Positions 16,520 through 24,390 of a stretch of DNA of 64,000 nt are shown here, piece after piece. The notes beneath the pieces were generated by a model. That model was not told where the DNA came from, did no database searches, and saw only the letters and a list, made by a program, of their open reading frames with translations. The stretch is taken from the NCBI RefSeq assembly GCF_012641335.1, contig NZ_JABAID010000003.1, positions 248,001 to 312,000 of the forward strand, written 5' to 3'. This DNA comes from Novosphingobium sp. ERN07 (GTDB taxonomy: Bacteria; Pseudomonadota; Alphaproteobacteria; Sphingomonadales; Sphingomonadaceae). Each line of letters begins with the position of its first letter. Position 1 is the first letter of the stretch. The translations under genes and the position numbers were made by a program.

Positions 16520-17428
16520 TCAAATTGCAAGGTCTTGGGGCTGCCAGTCGCGGCGGCAGCGGAACCGCTCTTCCGCCACGCGAAGTCCGGCAAAATCCTT
16601 GTCCGAAACGCCCCACTGGTCGATCCGCTGTTCGGGCCACGTCCAGTCGTCGGGTTCGCCCGCCGCGTAATCCAACGGCACCTTTTCAACGGCGGTCGAA
16701 TATTCGATCACCGGGCCGAAAGGCGCGATATAATAGGCGTAAACATTGTCGCCCGGCCCGTGCCGCCCCGGTCCCCATGCGGGCGCAAAGCCGTTGTCGC
16801 GCATCCAGCCAATGCCGCGCATCACCGCGTCCAGATCTTCCATTTCGAACGCAACGTGGTTCAGGCTGGAAAAGCCCGCGCGCGCAAACGCAGTGGAATG
16901 GTGGCTGTCGTTGCAACGCACGAAGACCATGCCCTTGGTGCGGTCAGAAACCCGGAAATCCAGCACATCTTCTACCGCATGGCCCATCATTTCGGCATCG
17001 GCGGCGTTGAACACCACGTGCGTCAGCTTCACTGGCGACACGCGCTTGGTGGCCTTGGCAAAGCCTTCGATGGGCGCGACTTCGGTGGTTCCGGCCAGAA
17101 AACGCAGGATCGTGCCTTCGGGCAGCTCCACCAGCAGGCCCGCGCCGTCGCCCGGATCGGTTGAGGTTACCGGCTTTGCCGCCCAACCCTTTTCCGCCAC
17201 GCGCGCGGTGATCGCTGCCAATTCCTCGTCCGAACAGACGAAGGTGGTGGACCGCACGAACTCATCGTCAGATTTTTCGAAGGCCATCAGATAGGTGAAC
17301 GTGCCTGTTCCGCGCAGGTAATGCGTTTCGCCGCGCACGTCTGCCGCGGCAAGGCCCCAGATATCGACCATGAACGCCGCCGCGCCTGCGGGATCGGGCA
17401 GGGCCAGTTCGATGCTGCGCAGCTTCAC
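16520..17428 (-). CDS. two-domain VOC extradiol ring-cleavage dioxygenase
   Basis: Vicinal-oxygen-chelate protein of 302 residues with two repeated domains, as in type I extradiol dioxygenases (BphC-like), which open catechol-type rings next to the two hydroxyls. The C-terminal domain holds the expected iron ligands: His in KLTHVVF, His in LNHVAFEM and Glu in VIEYST. A second-sphere histidine pair (DSHHSTAF) and tyrosine (VYAYYIAPFG) also match catalytic positions of the family. It starts at GTG, overlapping the glcG-like stop by four bases (GTGA), with GGAGAA upstream. The neighbouring flavin hydroxylase would supply the second ring hydroxyl. Substrate unknown. Confidence 0.82.
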   Translation of the reverse strand: MKLRSIELALPDPAGAAAFMVDIWGLAAADVRGETHYLRGTGTFTYLMAFEKSDDEFVRSTTFVCSDEELAAITARVAEKGWAAKPVTSTDPGDGAGLLVELPEGTILRFLAGTTEVAPIEGFAKATKRVSPVKLTHVVFNAADAEMMGHAVEDVLDFRVSDRTKGMVFVRCNDSHHSTAFARAGFSSLNHVAFEMEDLDAVMRGIGWMRDNGFAPAWGPGRHGPGDNVYAYYIAPFGPVIEYSTAVEKVPLDYAAGEPDDWTWPEQRIDQWGVSDKDFAGLRVAEERFRCRRDWQPQDLAI

Positions 17429-17853
17429 TTTGCATTCTCCAGATTGAAACCTGCGGCGCGCAGGCCCGCCAGTGCGCACTCCTCATCGCAATCGCCGGTG
17501 TCGCCGCTTATGCCCACCGCACCGATAACTGCCGCGCCGTCGCGGATCAGCACGCCACCGGGCGAAAACGCAATGTTTCCGCCGACCACGGCCGTAACGC
17601 TTTGAAAGAACGCGGGGTTGCCTTTGGCGCGCTCGGCGATAACGCGGGTATCGTCACCCATGCCCAGCGCGCCGACGGCCTTTGCCCGCGCGATATCATG
17701 GCGGAACATCGTCGCGCCATCTTCGCGCGCAAAGGCAACCGGATGCCCGCCGGCGTCCAGCACGATCACCGCCAGCGGCTTGGCCCCGCGTGCGCGGGCT
17801 TCGGCAAGGGCCGCCGACGTGATCGTTTGCGCAGCGGAAAGGGTCAGGCTCAT
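17425..17853 (-). CDS. GlcG/HbpS-family protein
   Basis: Protein of 142 residues of the GlcG/HbpS (DUF336) family: N-terminal helix with AAQTITSAALAEARARGAKP, then VIVLDAGGHPVAFAREDGA, and the glycine-rich GGVLIRDGAAVIGAVGISG. Members bind haem or small ligands and often stand in aromatic or glycolate operons without a defined reaction; some help degrade or reactivate a pathway component. Translationally coupled on both sides (ATGA with the flavin hydroxylase upstream, GTGA with the dioxygenase downstream), which ties it firmly to the ring-cleavage pathway. Exact role unknown. Confidence 0.85.
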   Translation of the reverse strand: MSLTLSAAQTITSAALAEARARGAKPLAVIVLDAGGHPVAFAREDGATMFRHDIARAKAVGALGMGDDTRVIAERAKGNPAFFQSVTAVVGGNIAFSPGGVLIRDGAAVIGAVGISGDTGDCDEECALAGLRAAGFNLENAK

Positions 17854-19367
17854 GCCGCAATCTCCTGCTTGAAACCCAGCAGCGCATCGCGCGCGGCGAT
17901 CAGATCGGCGGGGTTGCCGGTCCCGAAAACGTAGTGATCCGGGCGCACCAGCACGGCATCAGCGCCGCGCGCTTCCAGCCACGCCAGAACCGCGCCGCCA
18001 TCGGGAAGATCGCGCGCGCTGATCGCGCCATCCGGTCCCGCGTCACGCACGAACAGCCGCCAGCCTTGCCCCACCAGATCGTCCAGCTTGCGGCCATCGG
18101 CCAGCGCTGGCTGGATAAAGCGTTCGCCCGCAGCGGCAGTGCCTGGTGCGATGAAGCCGGTGGCGATTGCCGGGATCAGGTCCGCAGCCGTTTCCCCTGC
18201 CTTTTTCGCGGCTTGCTCCCGAATGTTCAGATCGCGTGCCAAGGCCTTTGCCAGATCGAGTTCGCAGATATAGCGCCCTGCCGCCACCGCCGCGCCGATC
18301 ACGCCGCGCACATGCGGATCGCGTTCGGGCTGATAGGTATCAAGGATCGCCTCGTCCGCGCCATTGTTGGCAATCGCTGCCATTTTCCACGCAAGATTAG
18401 CCACATCGCGCAGGCCATGACACATGCCCTGCCCAAAAAACGGCGGCGTCTGGTGCGCAGCATCGCCTGCCAAAAACACCCGGCCCACCTGCCATTGTTC
18501 GGCCACCAGCCCATGAAAACGGTATGTCGCGGCGCGCACGATCTTGTGCGGCACATCCTTCATCCACGCACCGACCAGCGCGGAAACGTTTTCTTCGCGC
18601 ATCATTTCGGCGTCATCTTCATGCGGCAGCAGCATGAATTCCCAGCGGCGGTGGTTGCGGCGGCCCGGCACGATCGTTGCGGGGCGGGCGGGATCGCACA
18701 TCATCACCGAAAGGCGTTGCAGATCAGCGCCTTCGGGCACGCCGGTCAGCGGTGGGAAGGTGACGGGGCCGTCCACTTCGGCATCGACAACCAGCCACGG
18801 CTCTTCAAAATCGAGGTCGTCCAGCTTGACGCTCAGCGATTTGCGGACAGGGCTGCGCGAACCGTCTGCCGCGATGACCCAACGTGCGTTCAGGTGCTGC
18901 TCTGTGCGCTCTAGGTGCATCTTGGTGCTGTTCAGGAAATAGCGCACCGTAACGTGGCTATCATGCTGTTCCAGAGCGGAAAATTCGGCTCCCAACAGCA
19001 GGTTTATGTCGCCATTTTGCGCAAAGGCATCGCGCAGGTGCGCTTCGAATTCCGGCTGGCAAAAAAAGTAATCGTTCGACCATCCGAACGGCTTCGGCTT
19101 GCCCACGGTGCCCATGTAGCGGATGACGCCATGATCCGCGCCGATGTGCAGATGGCCATCGGTAGCGACCATATCGGGCGCAACGCGATCGATCACCCCC
19201 GCGCTCTGGAACAGGCGCATCATTTCATGGTCGAGATGGACCGCACGGGGGAGGGGGTAGTGTTCGACCTCTTTTTCCAGCACGACGACTGAAAGACCCT
19301 GCTTTCCCAGCAGGTTGGCTGCCAGCGCGCCCACCGGGCCGCAACCGATGATGGCAACGTCGATCAT
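17850..19367 (-). CDS. FAD-dependent aromatic hydroxylase (MhpA/PheA type)
   Basis: Class A flavoprotein monooxygenase of 505 residues, expected to hydroxylate a phenolic ring with NAD(P)H and oxygen. The FAD-binding GCGPVGALAANLL is at the N terminus, the DG motif appears as IAADGSRSPVRKSL, and the second FAD motif is GDAAHQTPPFFGQGM. A thioredoxin-like C-terminal extension of about 100 residues is typical of this type. ATGA overlaps join it to the amidohydrolase upstream and the GlcG-like gene downstream. It probably prepares a catechol-type ring for the extradiol enzyme. Similar hydroxylases act on phenylpropanoids, resorcinols and flavonoid A-rings; sequence alone does not decide. Confidence 0.88.
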   Translation of the reverse strand: MIDVAIIGCGPVGALAANLLGKQGLSVVVLEKEVEHYPLPRAVHLDHEMMRLFQSAGVIDRVAPDMVATDGHLHIGADHGVIRYMGTVGKPKPFGWSNDYFFCQPEFEAHLRDAFAQNGDINLLLGAEFSALEQHDSHVTVRYFLNSTKMHLERTEQHLNARWVIAADGSRSPVRKSLSVKLDDLDFEEPWLVVDAEVDGPVTFPPLTGVPEGADLQRLSVMMCDPARPATIVPGRRNHRRWEFMLLPHEDDAEMMREENVSALVGAWMKDVPHKIVRAATYRFHGLVAEQWQVGRVFLAGDAAHQTPPFFGQGMCHGLRDVANLAWKMAAIANNGADEAILDTYQPERDPHVRGVIGAAVAAGRYICELDLAKALARDLNIREQAAKKAGETAADLIPAIATGFIAPGTAAAGERFIQPALADGRKLDDLVGQGWRLFVRDAGPDGAISARDLPDGGAVLAWLEARGADAVLVRPDHYVFGTGNPADLIAARDALLGFKQEIAA

Positions 19368-20596
19368 GCAGCAGGTGCCTTGTAAAGCGCGCCGCCCTTC
19401 ATGATCATCCGAAGATTATCCTTGTTTTTCAGGGTCGAGATATCCTGCGTCGGATCACCATCGACCAGCAGTAGATCGGCAAGGAAGCCTTCCTTCACTT
19501 GCCCCAGTTCCATATCCATCAGCACACCGCCCAGCGCCGTGGCGGTGTGCAGCGCTTCGGCGGGGGTATAGCCGAACCATTCGACGAAAAGTTCCAGATC
19601 GCGGGCATTGAGGCCCACCGGATTCTGCGGAAAGCCATAGTCGCCGCCCGGCAGCGAGCGCACGCCGCGCTTGCGCAGCTCCTGACCCACGCGGATCTTG
19701 TGTTCCACGGCGGCGGCCTGTTCGGCCACCTGTTCTGGGCTGGCCATCATGCCGAACTTCGGCGCGCGATCACGGTCGGCTTCCTCGATGCCGGGGGCAA
19801 GGCCGACGAAAATGTCGCCCTTTGCCGCTTCGATCATGTCGAGCGCTTCATCATCGGCATAGTTGCAGTGATAGATCACGCGGAAGCCCGCCTTGATGGC
19901 GATCTTGATCGCATCGGCGGTGTAGCAATGCGCGGTGAGCCAGACGCCCGCCTTGCGCGCGGCTTCGCCGGCAGCGAGGATTTCGTCCTCATAGAACTGC
20001 TCGTTCATGTTCGAACCGGCGTCCATCGCGCTGACGCCGTTGAGCAGGAACTTCACCGCCTGAAGGCCAATGCCCGCCATTTCCTCGACAAAGTGGGTGA
20101 CGGCGGCGGGATTGCTTTCGCGCACATCGCGTCCCGGAAACTTGAACAGCAGCCCCGGCATCCCGCCGGGCAGGCGTTCGAACGAGGAGGTGACAAGGCG
20201 TGGCCCTGGCACCTGTCCTTTATCAATCGCGGCCTTGAGCGCGATTTCCACACCGGGCGACGACGATCCGCCCGAATAGGCGCTGGTAAAGCCATGATCG
20301 AGCATCACCCGCGCACAATGGGCAGCGGTGAGGGCCAGCACATCGTCAGGGAAATTGCCCGGACGGCCCATGACTTCGACACTGGAGCCAAGGGCAAGGT
20401 GTGTGTGCGCATCGACAAGGCCGGGCATCAGCGTGCCGCCGTGCCCATCGATAACCCGCGCCGCATCGCAATCCGCCAGCGCACCTTCACCGGTGGCTAT
20501 GCGGGCAATGCGATCACCCTCAATCAGCACGGCCCCGGTCTGGTCGGACAGGCTTGTGCCGTCGAAAATGCGCACATTGCGGATGAGAATTGTCAT
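19364..20596 (-). CDS. metal-dependent amidohydrolase
   Basis: Amidohydrolase-superfamily protein of 410 residues (imidazolonepropionase/prolidase-like branch). Metal ligands are recognisable: DAHTHLAL, a bridging lysine in AVKFLLNG, histidines in TAHCYTAD and IYHCNYAD, and the aspartate in PGGDYGF. There is no signal peptide. It opens the second, fully coupled part of the ring-cleavage operon, with AGAGGAA before its ATG and two dyads in the 185 bases upstream. Amidohydrolases in such operons often hydrolyse lactones or C-C bonds of ring-fission products, but this branch varies and no reaction is assigned. Confidence 0.82.
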   Translation of the reverse strand: MTILIRNVRIFDGTSLSDQTGAVLIEGDRIARIATGEGALADCDAARVIDGHGGTLMPGLVDAHTHLALGSSVEVMGRPGNFPDDVLALTAAHCARVMLDHGFTSAYSGGSSSPGVEIALKAAIDKGQVPGPRLVTSSFERLPGGMPGLLFKFPGRDVRESNPAAVTHFVEEMAGIGLQAVKFLLNGVSAMDAGSNMNEQFYEDEILAAGEAARKAGVWLTAHCYTADAIKIAIKAGFRVIYHCNYADDEALDMIEAAKGDIFVGLAPGIEEADRDRAPKFGMMASPEQVAEQAAAVEHKIRVGQELRKRGVRSLPGGDYGFPQNPVGLNARDLELFVEWFGYTPAEALHTATALGGVLMDMELGQVKEGFLADLLLVDGDPTQDISTLKNKDNLRMIMKGGALYKAPAA

Positions 20597-20711
20597 GCCC
20601 CGTTCCTCTCAGCTTGGCTGGCGGAGACGGGCAGGCGAATCCGGTCGATCATCTCCACTCCCCAACGTCTTCTGACTTGAAGCGGGTAATGGCGAAATGC
20701 GACCCTTATTG

Positions 20712-20754
20712 GAAATATGATTTCATTATAAATCCATAGTCACGCGCTATGACT
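20712..20754. promoter_or_regulatory. two dyads upstream of the amidohydrolase unit
   Basis: GAAAT-ATG-ATTTC (20712-20724) and the overlapping pairs CATAG/CTATG and AGTCA/TGACT (20735-20754) lie 116-158 bases before the amidohydrolase start in an AT-rich patch. They may form the promoter/operator region of the second half of the ring-cleavage genes. Function is inferred. Confidence 0.45.
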
Positions 20755-20781
20755 CAGGGCGTATTGCCCGTAAAATCAGGC

Positions 20782-20958
20782 TCACATCGGGGCAGCAGGC
20801 AGCGGCGTGGCCGTGACGGTCATACGGCCAAGCTGCAAGGGCCGGTCTTCCCCGATGGTTGCATAAACCGCTGGCGCAGGCGTGGCGGCGCTCATCGTGC
20901 CGAGCGCCAGCGTGAGCACGGTGGTGGCGGCCAGTGCCAGACCCAGAAAGTTCCTCAT
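20782..20958 (-). CDS. small exported peptide of unknown function
   Basis: Codes for 58 residues: an N-terminal signal-type segment (MRNFLGLALAATTVLTLALG, then AATPAPA) and a short mature tail ending PLPAAPM. No family recognised. The ATG has AAGGGGA six bases upstream, an excellent ribosome site, but this site is the 3' arm of a perfect 11-base hairpin (20961-20998), so translation may be controlled. It lies between the Rieske gene and the amidohydrolase on the same strand. Whether it is expressed, and whether it belongs to the pathway, is unknown. Confidence 0.5.
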   Translation of the reverse strand: MRNFLGLALAATTVLTLALGTMSAATPAPAVYATIGEDRPLQLGRMTVTATPLPAAPM

Positions 20959-20960
20959 GT

Positions 20961-20998
20961 CTATTCCCCTTGTCGTCATTACGCTGAAAGGGGAATAG
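20961..20998 (-). promoter_or_regulatory. perfect hairpin covering the ribosome binding site
   Basis: CTATTCCCCTT and AAGGGGAATAG are perfect 11-base reverse complements separated by 16 bases; on the minus strand the 3' arm contains the Shine-Dalgarno AAGGGGA and ends two bases before the ATG at 20958. In RNA it would hide the ribosome site; in DNA it could be an operator. Confidence 0.65.
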
Positions 20999-21082
20999 TG
21001 CCGACCTGTCGCAGCACTTTGCCGCGCCTGCATTATAGCGTCCCGATTTGTATCCGCGCTGATGCAGGTTGGGGCAGGGTGG

Positions 21083-22426
21083 CTATTGCTTGCCGGCAAT
21101 CCAGTCGTTCAGCACTTCGTGGAAGAAGCGGATGCGGGTTTCCTGATCGGAAAGGTAGGCATCGGTATAACCGCGCGAGTGCATACCGGCCTGCATGGCT
21201 TCGGCCAATTCCATATCCTGATAGACGATCTGGCCCGCCAGTTCGGGAATGCCGCGCCCGCCGTCGAACACGCGATGTTCGCATTCGGCCACTTCGCGCA
21301 GCGGCTTCATGCCCGCCATGATCGATTGCACTTCAGTTTGCCCTGCCACCGGGAAGGCCATGCACCACAGATCGAAATAGCACTTTTCCGGGTCGGTGGC
21401 GTGGGGTTCGCTGCGGAACAGGATCAGGTTATCGGGAAGGAAGCTGATGGTCACATTGGGGAACATCACCGTGTGCGGGCTGTCGGTGATTTCTTCATCG
21501 TCCATGTGTTCGTAATGCAGATAGCCCTTTTCGCGCCACAGTTTCTGCTTGGCGGCTTTCAGATCGAGCCAGCCCTGCATGGCGAACTCTTCATATGTGG
21601 CATAGCGCGCGGGATCGATGTCCCACTTGGCCATTTCGGCTTCGAACATGGCGTTGCCGCCGCCTTCGGGACGGTCTGACAGCGAGGGACGCATGGGCTG
21701 TACGGTGCGGCCATGTCCCTTGGGCCACATCTCGTGCCGGGCGGAATCGACGTCCTGATCGATCCACGGCGGCACTTGTGGGTGGGCAGTGCGGGTGTGG
21801 TAGCTTTCCGAAAAGTTGTCGGTCACGAACTTCCAGTTGGCGTTCAGTTCGATGCGATACCACGCCACGCGAACCGCCGTGTCCATTGGGTAATTCTTGT
21901 AGAGTTCGGGCATCGGATCGAGAAATTCGAGCAACGACGGGCTATCGTGCGACATCGAATACCACACGAAACCGCCCCACACATCGCAGCGCAGTTCCTT
22001 GAGCTTCAGTTTGCCGCAGGGGTTGCCCGCCTTGAAATCGACATCGGCATCCTGCGCATGGGCGAGCACGCCGTCGATGCCCCATTTCCACCCGTGGTAA
22101 GGGCAGTGAAACGCATCGACCGAGCTGGAATCGTGGACCATGCGCATCCCGCGATGGCCGCAGGAATTGTAGAACGCGCGGACCGAGCCATCGTCCTGAC
22201 GGACGGCGATGACCGATTCCTTCATGAAATTGTGGACGAGGAAATCGCCCGCTTCGGGAATATCGGCGGTGCGCCCGGCGATGTGCCAGATGCGCGTCCA
22301 CATATGATCCCATTCTTGCTGCGCAAAGTCGGCAGAGTAATAGCGGTCACCGGTGATCGCATCGCCGCGCAAGTGCGATGGATCGCGTCCATCCATCGGG
22401 GTGGGGATGGGGCCTCGCAGGCTCAT
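21083..22426 (-). CDS. Rieske non-haem iron oxygenase, alpha subunit
   Basis: Aromatic ring-hydroxylating or O-demethylating oxygenase of 447 residues. The Rieske [2Fe-2S] site is SCGHRGMRMVH...FHCPYHGW (about residues 89-112), and the mononuclear iron site is seen in DNFSESYHTRTAH with a later aspartate in YQDMELAEA. It overlaps the MFS stop by four bases with GGAGAGGA before the ATG. No reductase, ferredoxin or beta subunit gene is in the window, so electrons must come from elsewhere. It could hydroxylate a ring or remove a methoxy group from the aromatic substrate handled by this operon. Confidence 0.88.
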   Translation of the reverse strand: MSLRGPIPTPMDGRDPSHLRGDAITGDRYYSADFAQQEWDHMWTRIWHIAGRTADIPEAGDFLVHNFMKESVIAVRQDDGSVRAFYNSCGHRGMRMVHDSSSVDAFHCPYHGWKWGIDGVLAHAQDADVDFKAGNPCGKLKLKELRCDVWGGFVWYSMSHDSPSLLEFLDPMPELYKNYPMDTAVRVAWYRIELNANWKFVTDNFSESYHTRTAHPQVPPWIDQDVDSARHEMWPKGHGRTVQPMRPSLSDRPEGGGNAMFEAEMAKWDIDPARYATYEEFAMQGWLDLKAAKQKLWREKGYLHYEHMDDEEITDSPHTVMFPNVTISFLPDNLILFRSEPHATDPEKCYFDLWCMAFPVAGQTEVQSIMAGMKPLREVAECEHRVFDGGRGIPELAGQIVYQDMELAEAMQAGMHSRGYTDAYLSDQETRIRFFHEVLNDWIAGKQ

Positions 22427-23577
22427 GACGGAATCCTCTCCTCAGGGGTTTTATGGAATTGTGCGGCGGCCAGAAGCGCCAGCGAAAGCGCGAGCCACGC
22501 CGCCGAAAGCGTCCAGACAGCAGATACGCCCTGCGCGGTGACGACCGGCGCGGCCACCAGCGGGCCGATGACGGTGCCCGAAAGCTGCGCGGTGCCGACC
22601 AGCATCGCGCCCCGGCCCGATGGATCGACCGCCAGCACGGCGGGCATGTGGAACGGCGGCACGAATATCCAGACAAAGCCGAACAGCGCAGCGCCCGCCA
22701 GCATCAGGAAAGCAGAGCCGCCGCCGTTCATCAGTGCAATCGCGCCGATGGCGAGCGCTATGCCTGCGATCCACGCAGTGCGCGCGCCGATATGTGCGCC
22801 TACCAACGCGGCGAGCAATCCGCCCGCGATCTGTGCGGCAAGGCCCACCGACACGGCGCTGGCCGCTGTATCCGGGGCAAAGCCGCCTGCACCCAGCAGC
22901 GGCAGGAGATAGACCCACAGGCCCATGATCCCGGCAAGGAAGGCGGTCATCGCCAATAGCACGATCACGGCGCGAAGGCCCGGAAGCCCGCGCGATCCTT
23001 GTGCGGCAGCGTCGAAGCCATCGACCATCGCGGGCACCGCCAGCAGCATCAGCGCATTAAGGCCAAGCAGCAGGCCATAGGCCCCGACATGCCCGAAATC
23101 GGGCGCAACAAGGCCGCTGATCGCTTGGGACAGGCACAGGCCCAGCACCGATTGCGCGGTGACATAGATTGCGAAAAGCCGCGCCGGGTCTGGCGCGCGC
23201 GCGAGCATTCCCACCAGCACCCACAGCAGCACGCCCGCGCCAAGGCCGTTGAGAAAGCGCAAGGCAATGATCGCCCCGCCGCTGCCAAAAATCGTGCCGG
23301 TGTTGGCCAGCGCCATCGCGCAAAGCGCCAGCAGCGCCCATTTGCGCAAGTTTTGCAGTGGCAGGCACAGCGCGGCGAGCGTGACGGCAATCGCCATGCC
23401 CGCAGCCTCTGCCGTCGCGGCAAGACCCATTGCCGCGACATCGAGCTTGCCCGCCTTCAGCAGCAAATCCAGCAGCAGCGGCTGCAACCCCGATATGCAG
23501 CCCGCGCCCACGCCAAGGACGACGATGGGCAGCCATGCCGCCAGAGGCTGCCTGGGTGCCGCTGCGCTCACGTTCAC
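22423..23577 (-). CDS. MFS transporter
   Basis: Major facilitator protein of 384 residues with about twelve hydrophobic helices and few charged residues, probably in the inner membrane. It is coupled by four-base overlaps to the SDR gene upstream and the Rieske oxygenase downstream, so its cargo is most likely the aromatic substrate or a product of this pathway. The sequence is short for the superfamily and has no motif that I can tie to a known substrate class. Confidence 0.8.
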   Translation of the reverse strand: MNVSAAAPRQPLAAWLPIVVLGVGAGCISGLQPLLLDLLLKAGKLDVAAMGLAATAEAAGMAIAVTLAALCLPLQNLRKWALLALCAMALANTGTIFGSGGAIIALRFLNGLGAGVLLWVLVGMLARAPDPARLFAIYVTAQSVLGLCLSQAISGLVAPDFGHVGAYGLLLGLNALMLLAVPAMVDGFDAAAQGSRGLPGLRAVIVLLAMTAFLAGIMGLWVYLLPLLGAGGFAPDTAASAVSVGLAAQIAGGLLAALVGAHIGARTAWIAGIALAIGAIALMNGGGSAFLMLAGAALFGFVWIFVPPFHMPAVLAVDPSGRGAMLVGTAQLSGTVIGPLVAAPVVTAQGVSAVWTLSAAWLALSLALLAAAQFHKTPEERIPS

Positions 23578-24338
23578 TGAGCGGTCAGCCCGCCATCGAC
23601 GGCGAGTTCCGCCCCGGTGATGTAACGCGCAGCGGGGGAGGCGAGGAAGGCCACAGCTTCGGCAATGTCGATGGGTTCGCCCATCTTGCCGGCAGGGATC
23701 GAAGCATTGATTGCTTCGTACTGATCCGGGTTATCCTTGATCGCCACTTGCTGCATATCGGTCCAGATCACGCCGGGGTGGACCGAGTTCACGCGGATGC
23801 CTTCGCCTGCGCATTCCATCGCCAGCGCCTTGGTATAAAGGCGCACGCCACCCTTGCTGGCGGCATAGGCCGAAGCGCCGGGAATGCCGACAAGCCCGGC
23901 AACGGATGAGATATTGACGATGGCGCCGCCGTTTCCGCGCGCGCGCATCCCGGCCAGCACGGCACGGCAGCCAAGATAGACGCTGGTCAGATTTACATCG
24001 ATCTGACGCTGCCATTCGGCAGGCTCCAGATCAGGCGTCCAACGCAGCACCGCGATGCCCGCATTGTTGACAAGGATATCCGGCCCGGCACCATGCTGCG
24101 CCTCAATCGCGGCAAGTACCGCCTGCCAGCCATCGGCACTGGTCACATCATGGCCCATGCCGTGTGCGGCCAGGCCTTCTGCGGTGAGCTCTGCCGCCCG
24201 CGCTGCGGCTGCTGCCACATCGATATCGGTCAGCCAGACGTGTGCGTCGCGCTGCGCCAGAAGGCGTGCGGTGGCAAAACCCAGCCCTGCCGAAGAGGCA
24301 GCGCCGGTGACGAGTGCGATCTTTCCTGAGAGTGTCAT
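23574..24338 (-). CDS. short-chain dehydrogenase/reductase
   Basis: Classical SDR of 254 residues with TGAASSAGLG for NAD(P), the NNAGIA structural motif and a catalytic S...YxxxK set (SSVAGLVG...SAYAASKGG). The frame is open to 24485, but the ATG at 24338 gives the usual length and N terminus MTLSGKIALVTG; its Shine-Dalgarno is weak. First gene of the SDR-MFS-Rieske unit, 52 bases downstream of the CheW-like gene. Likely oxidises or reduces an alcohol/ketone on the aromatic substrate or an intermediate. Confidence 0.87.
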   Translation of the reverse strand: MTLSGKIALVTGAASSAGLGFATARLLAQRDAHVWLTDIDVAAAAARAAELTAEGLAAHGMGHDVTSADGWQAVLAAIEAQHGAGPDILVNNAGIAVLRWTPDLEPAEWQRQIDVNLTSVYLGCRAVLAGMRARGNGGAIVNISSVAGLVGIPGASAYAASKGGVRLYTKALAMECAGEGIRVNSVHPGVIWTDMQQVAIKDNPDQYEAINASIPAGKMGEPIDIAEAVAFLASPAARYITGAELAVDGGLTAQ

Positions 24339-24390
24339 GGGAATACTATGGGCGGCTTTTCGCCAGAGCACGCCCAGCCAAAATGTCAGG

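Noticed and set aside
19499..20680. Open frame of 393 codons on the plus strand opposite the amidohydrolase
   Set aside because: Antisense to a gene with complete metal-ligand motifs; composition typical of a shadow frame.
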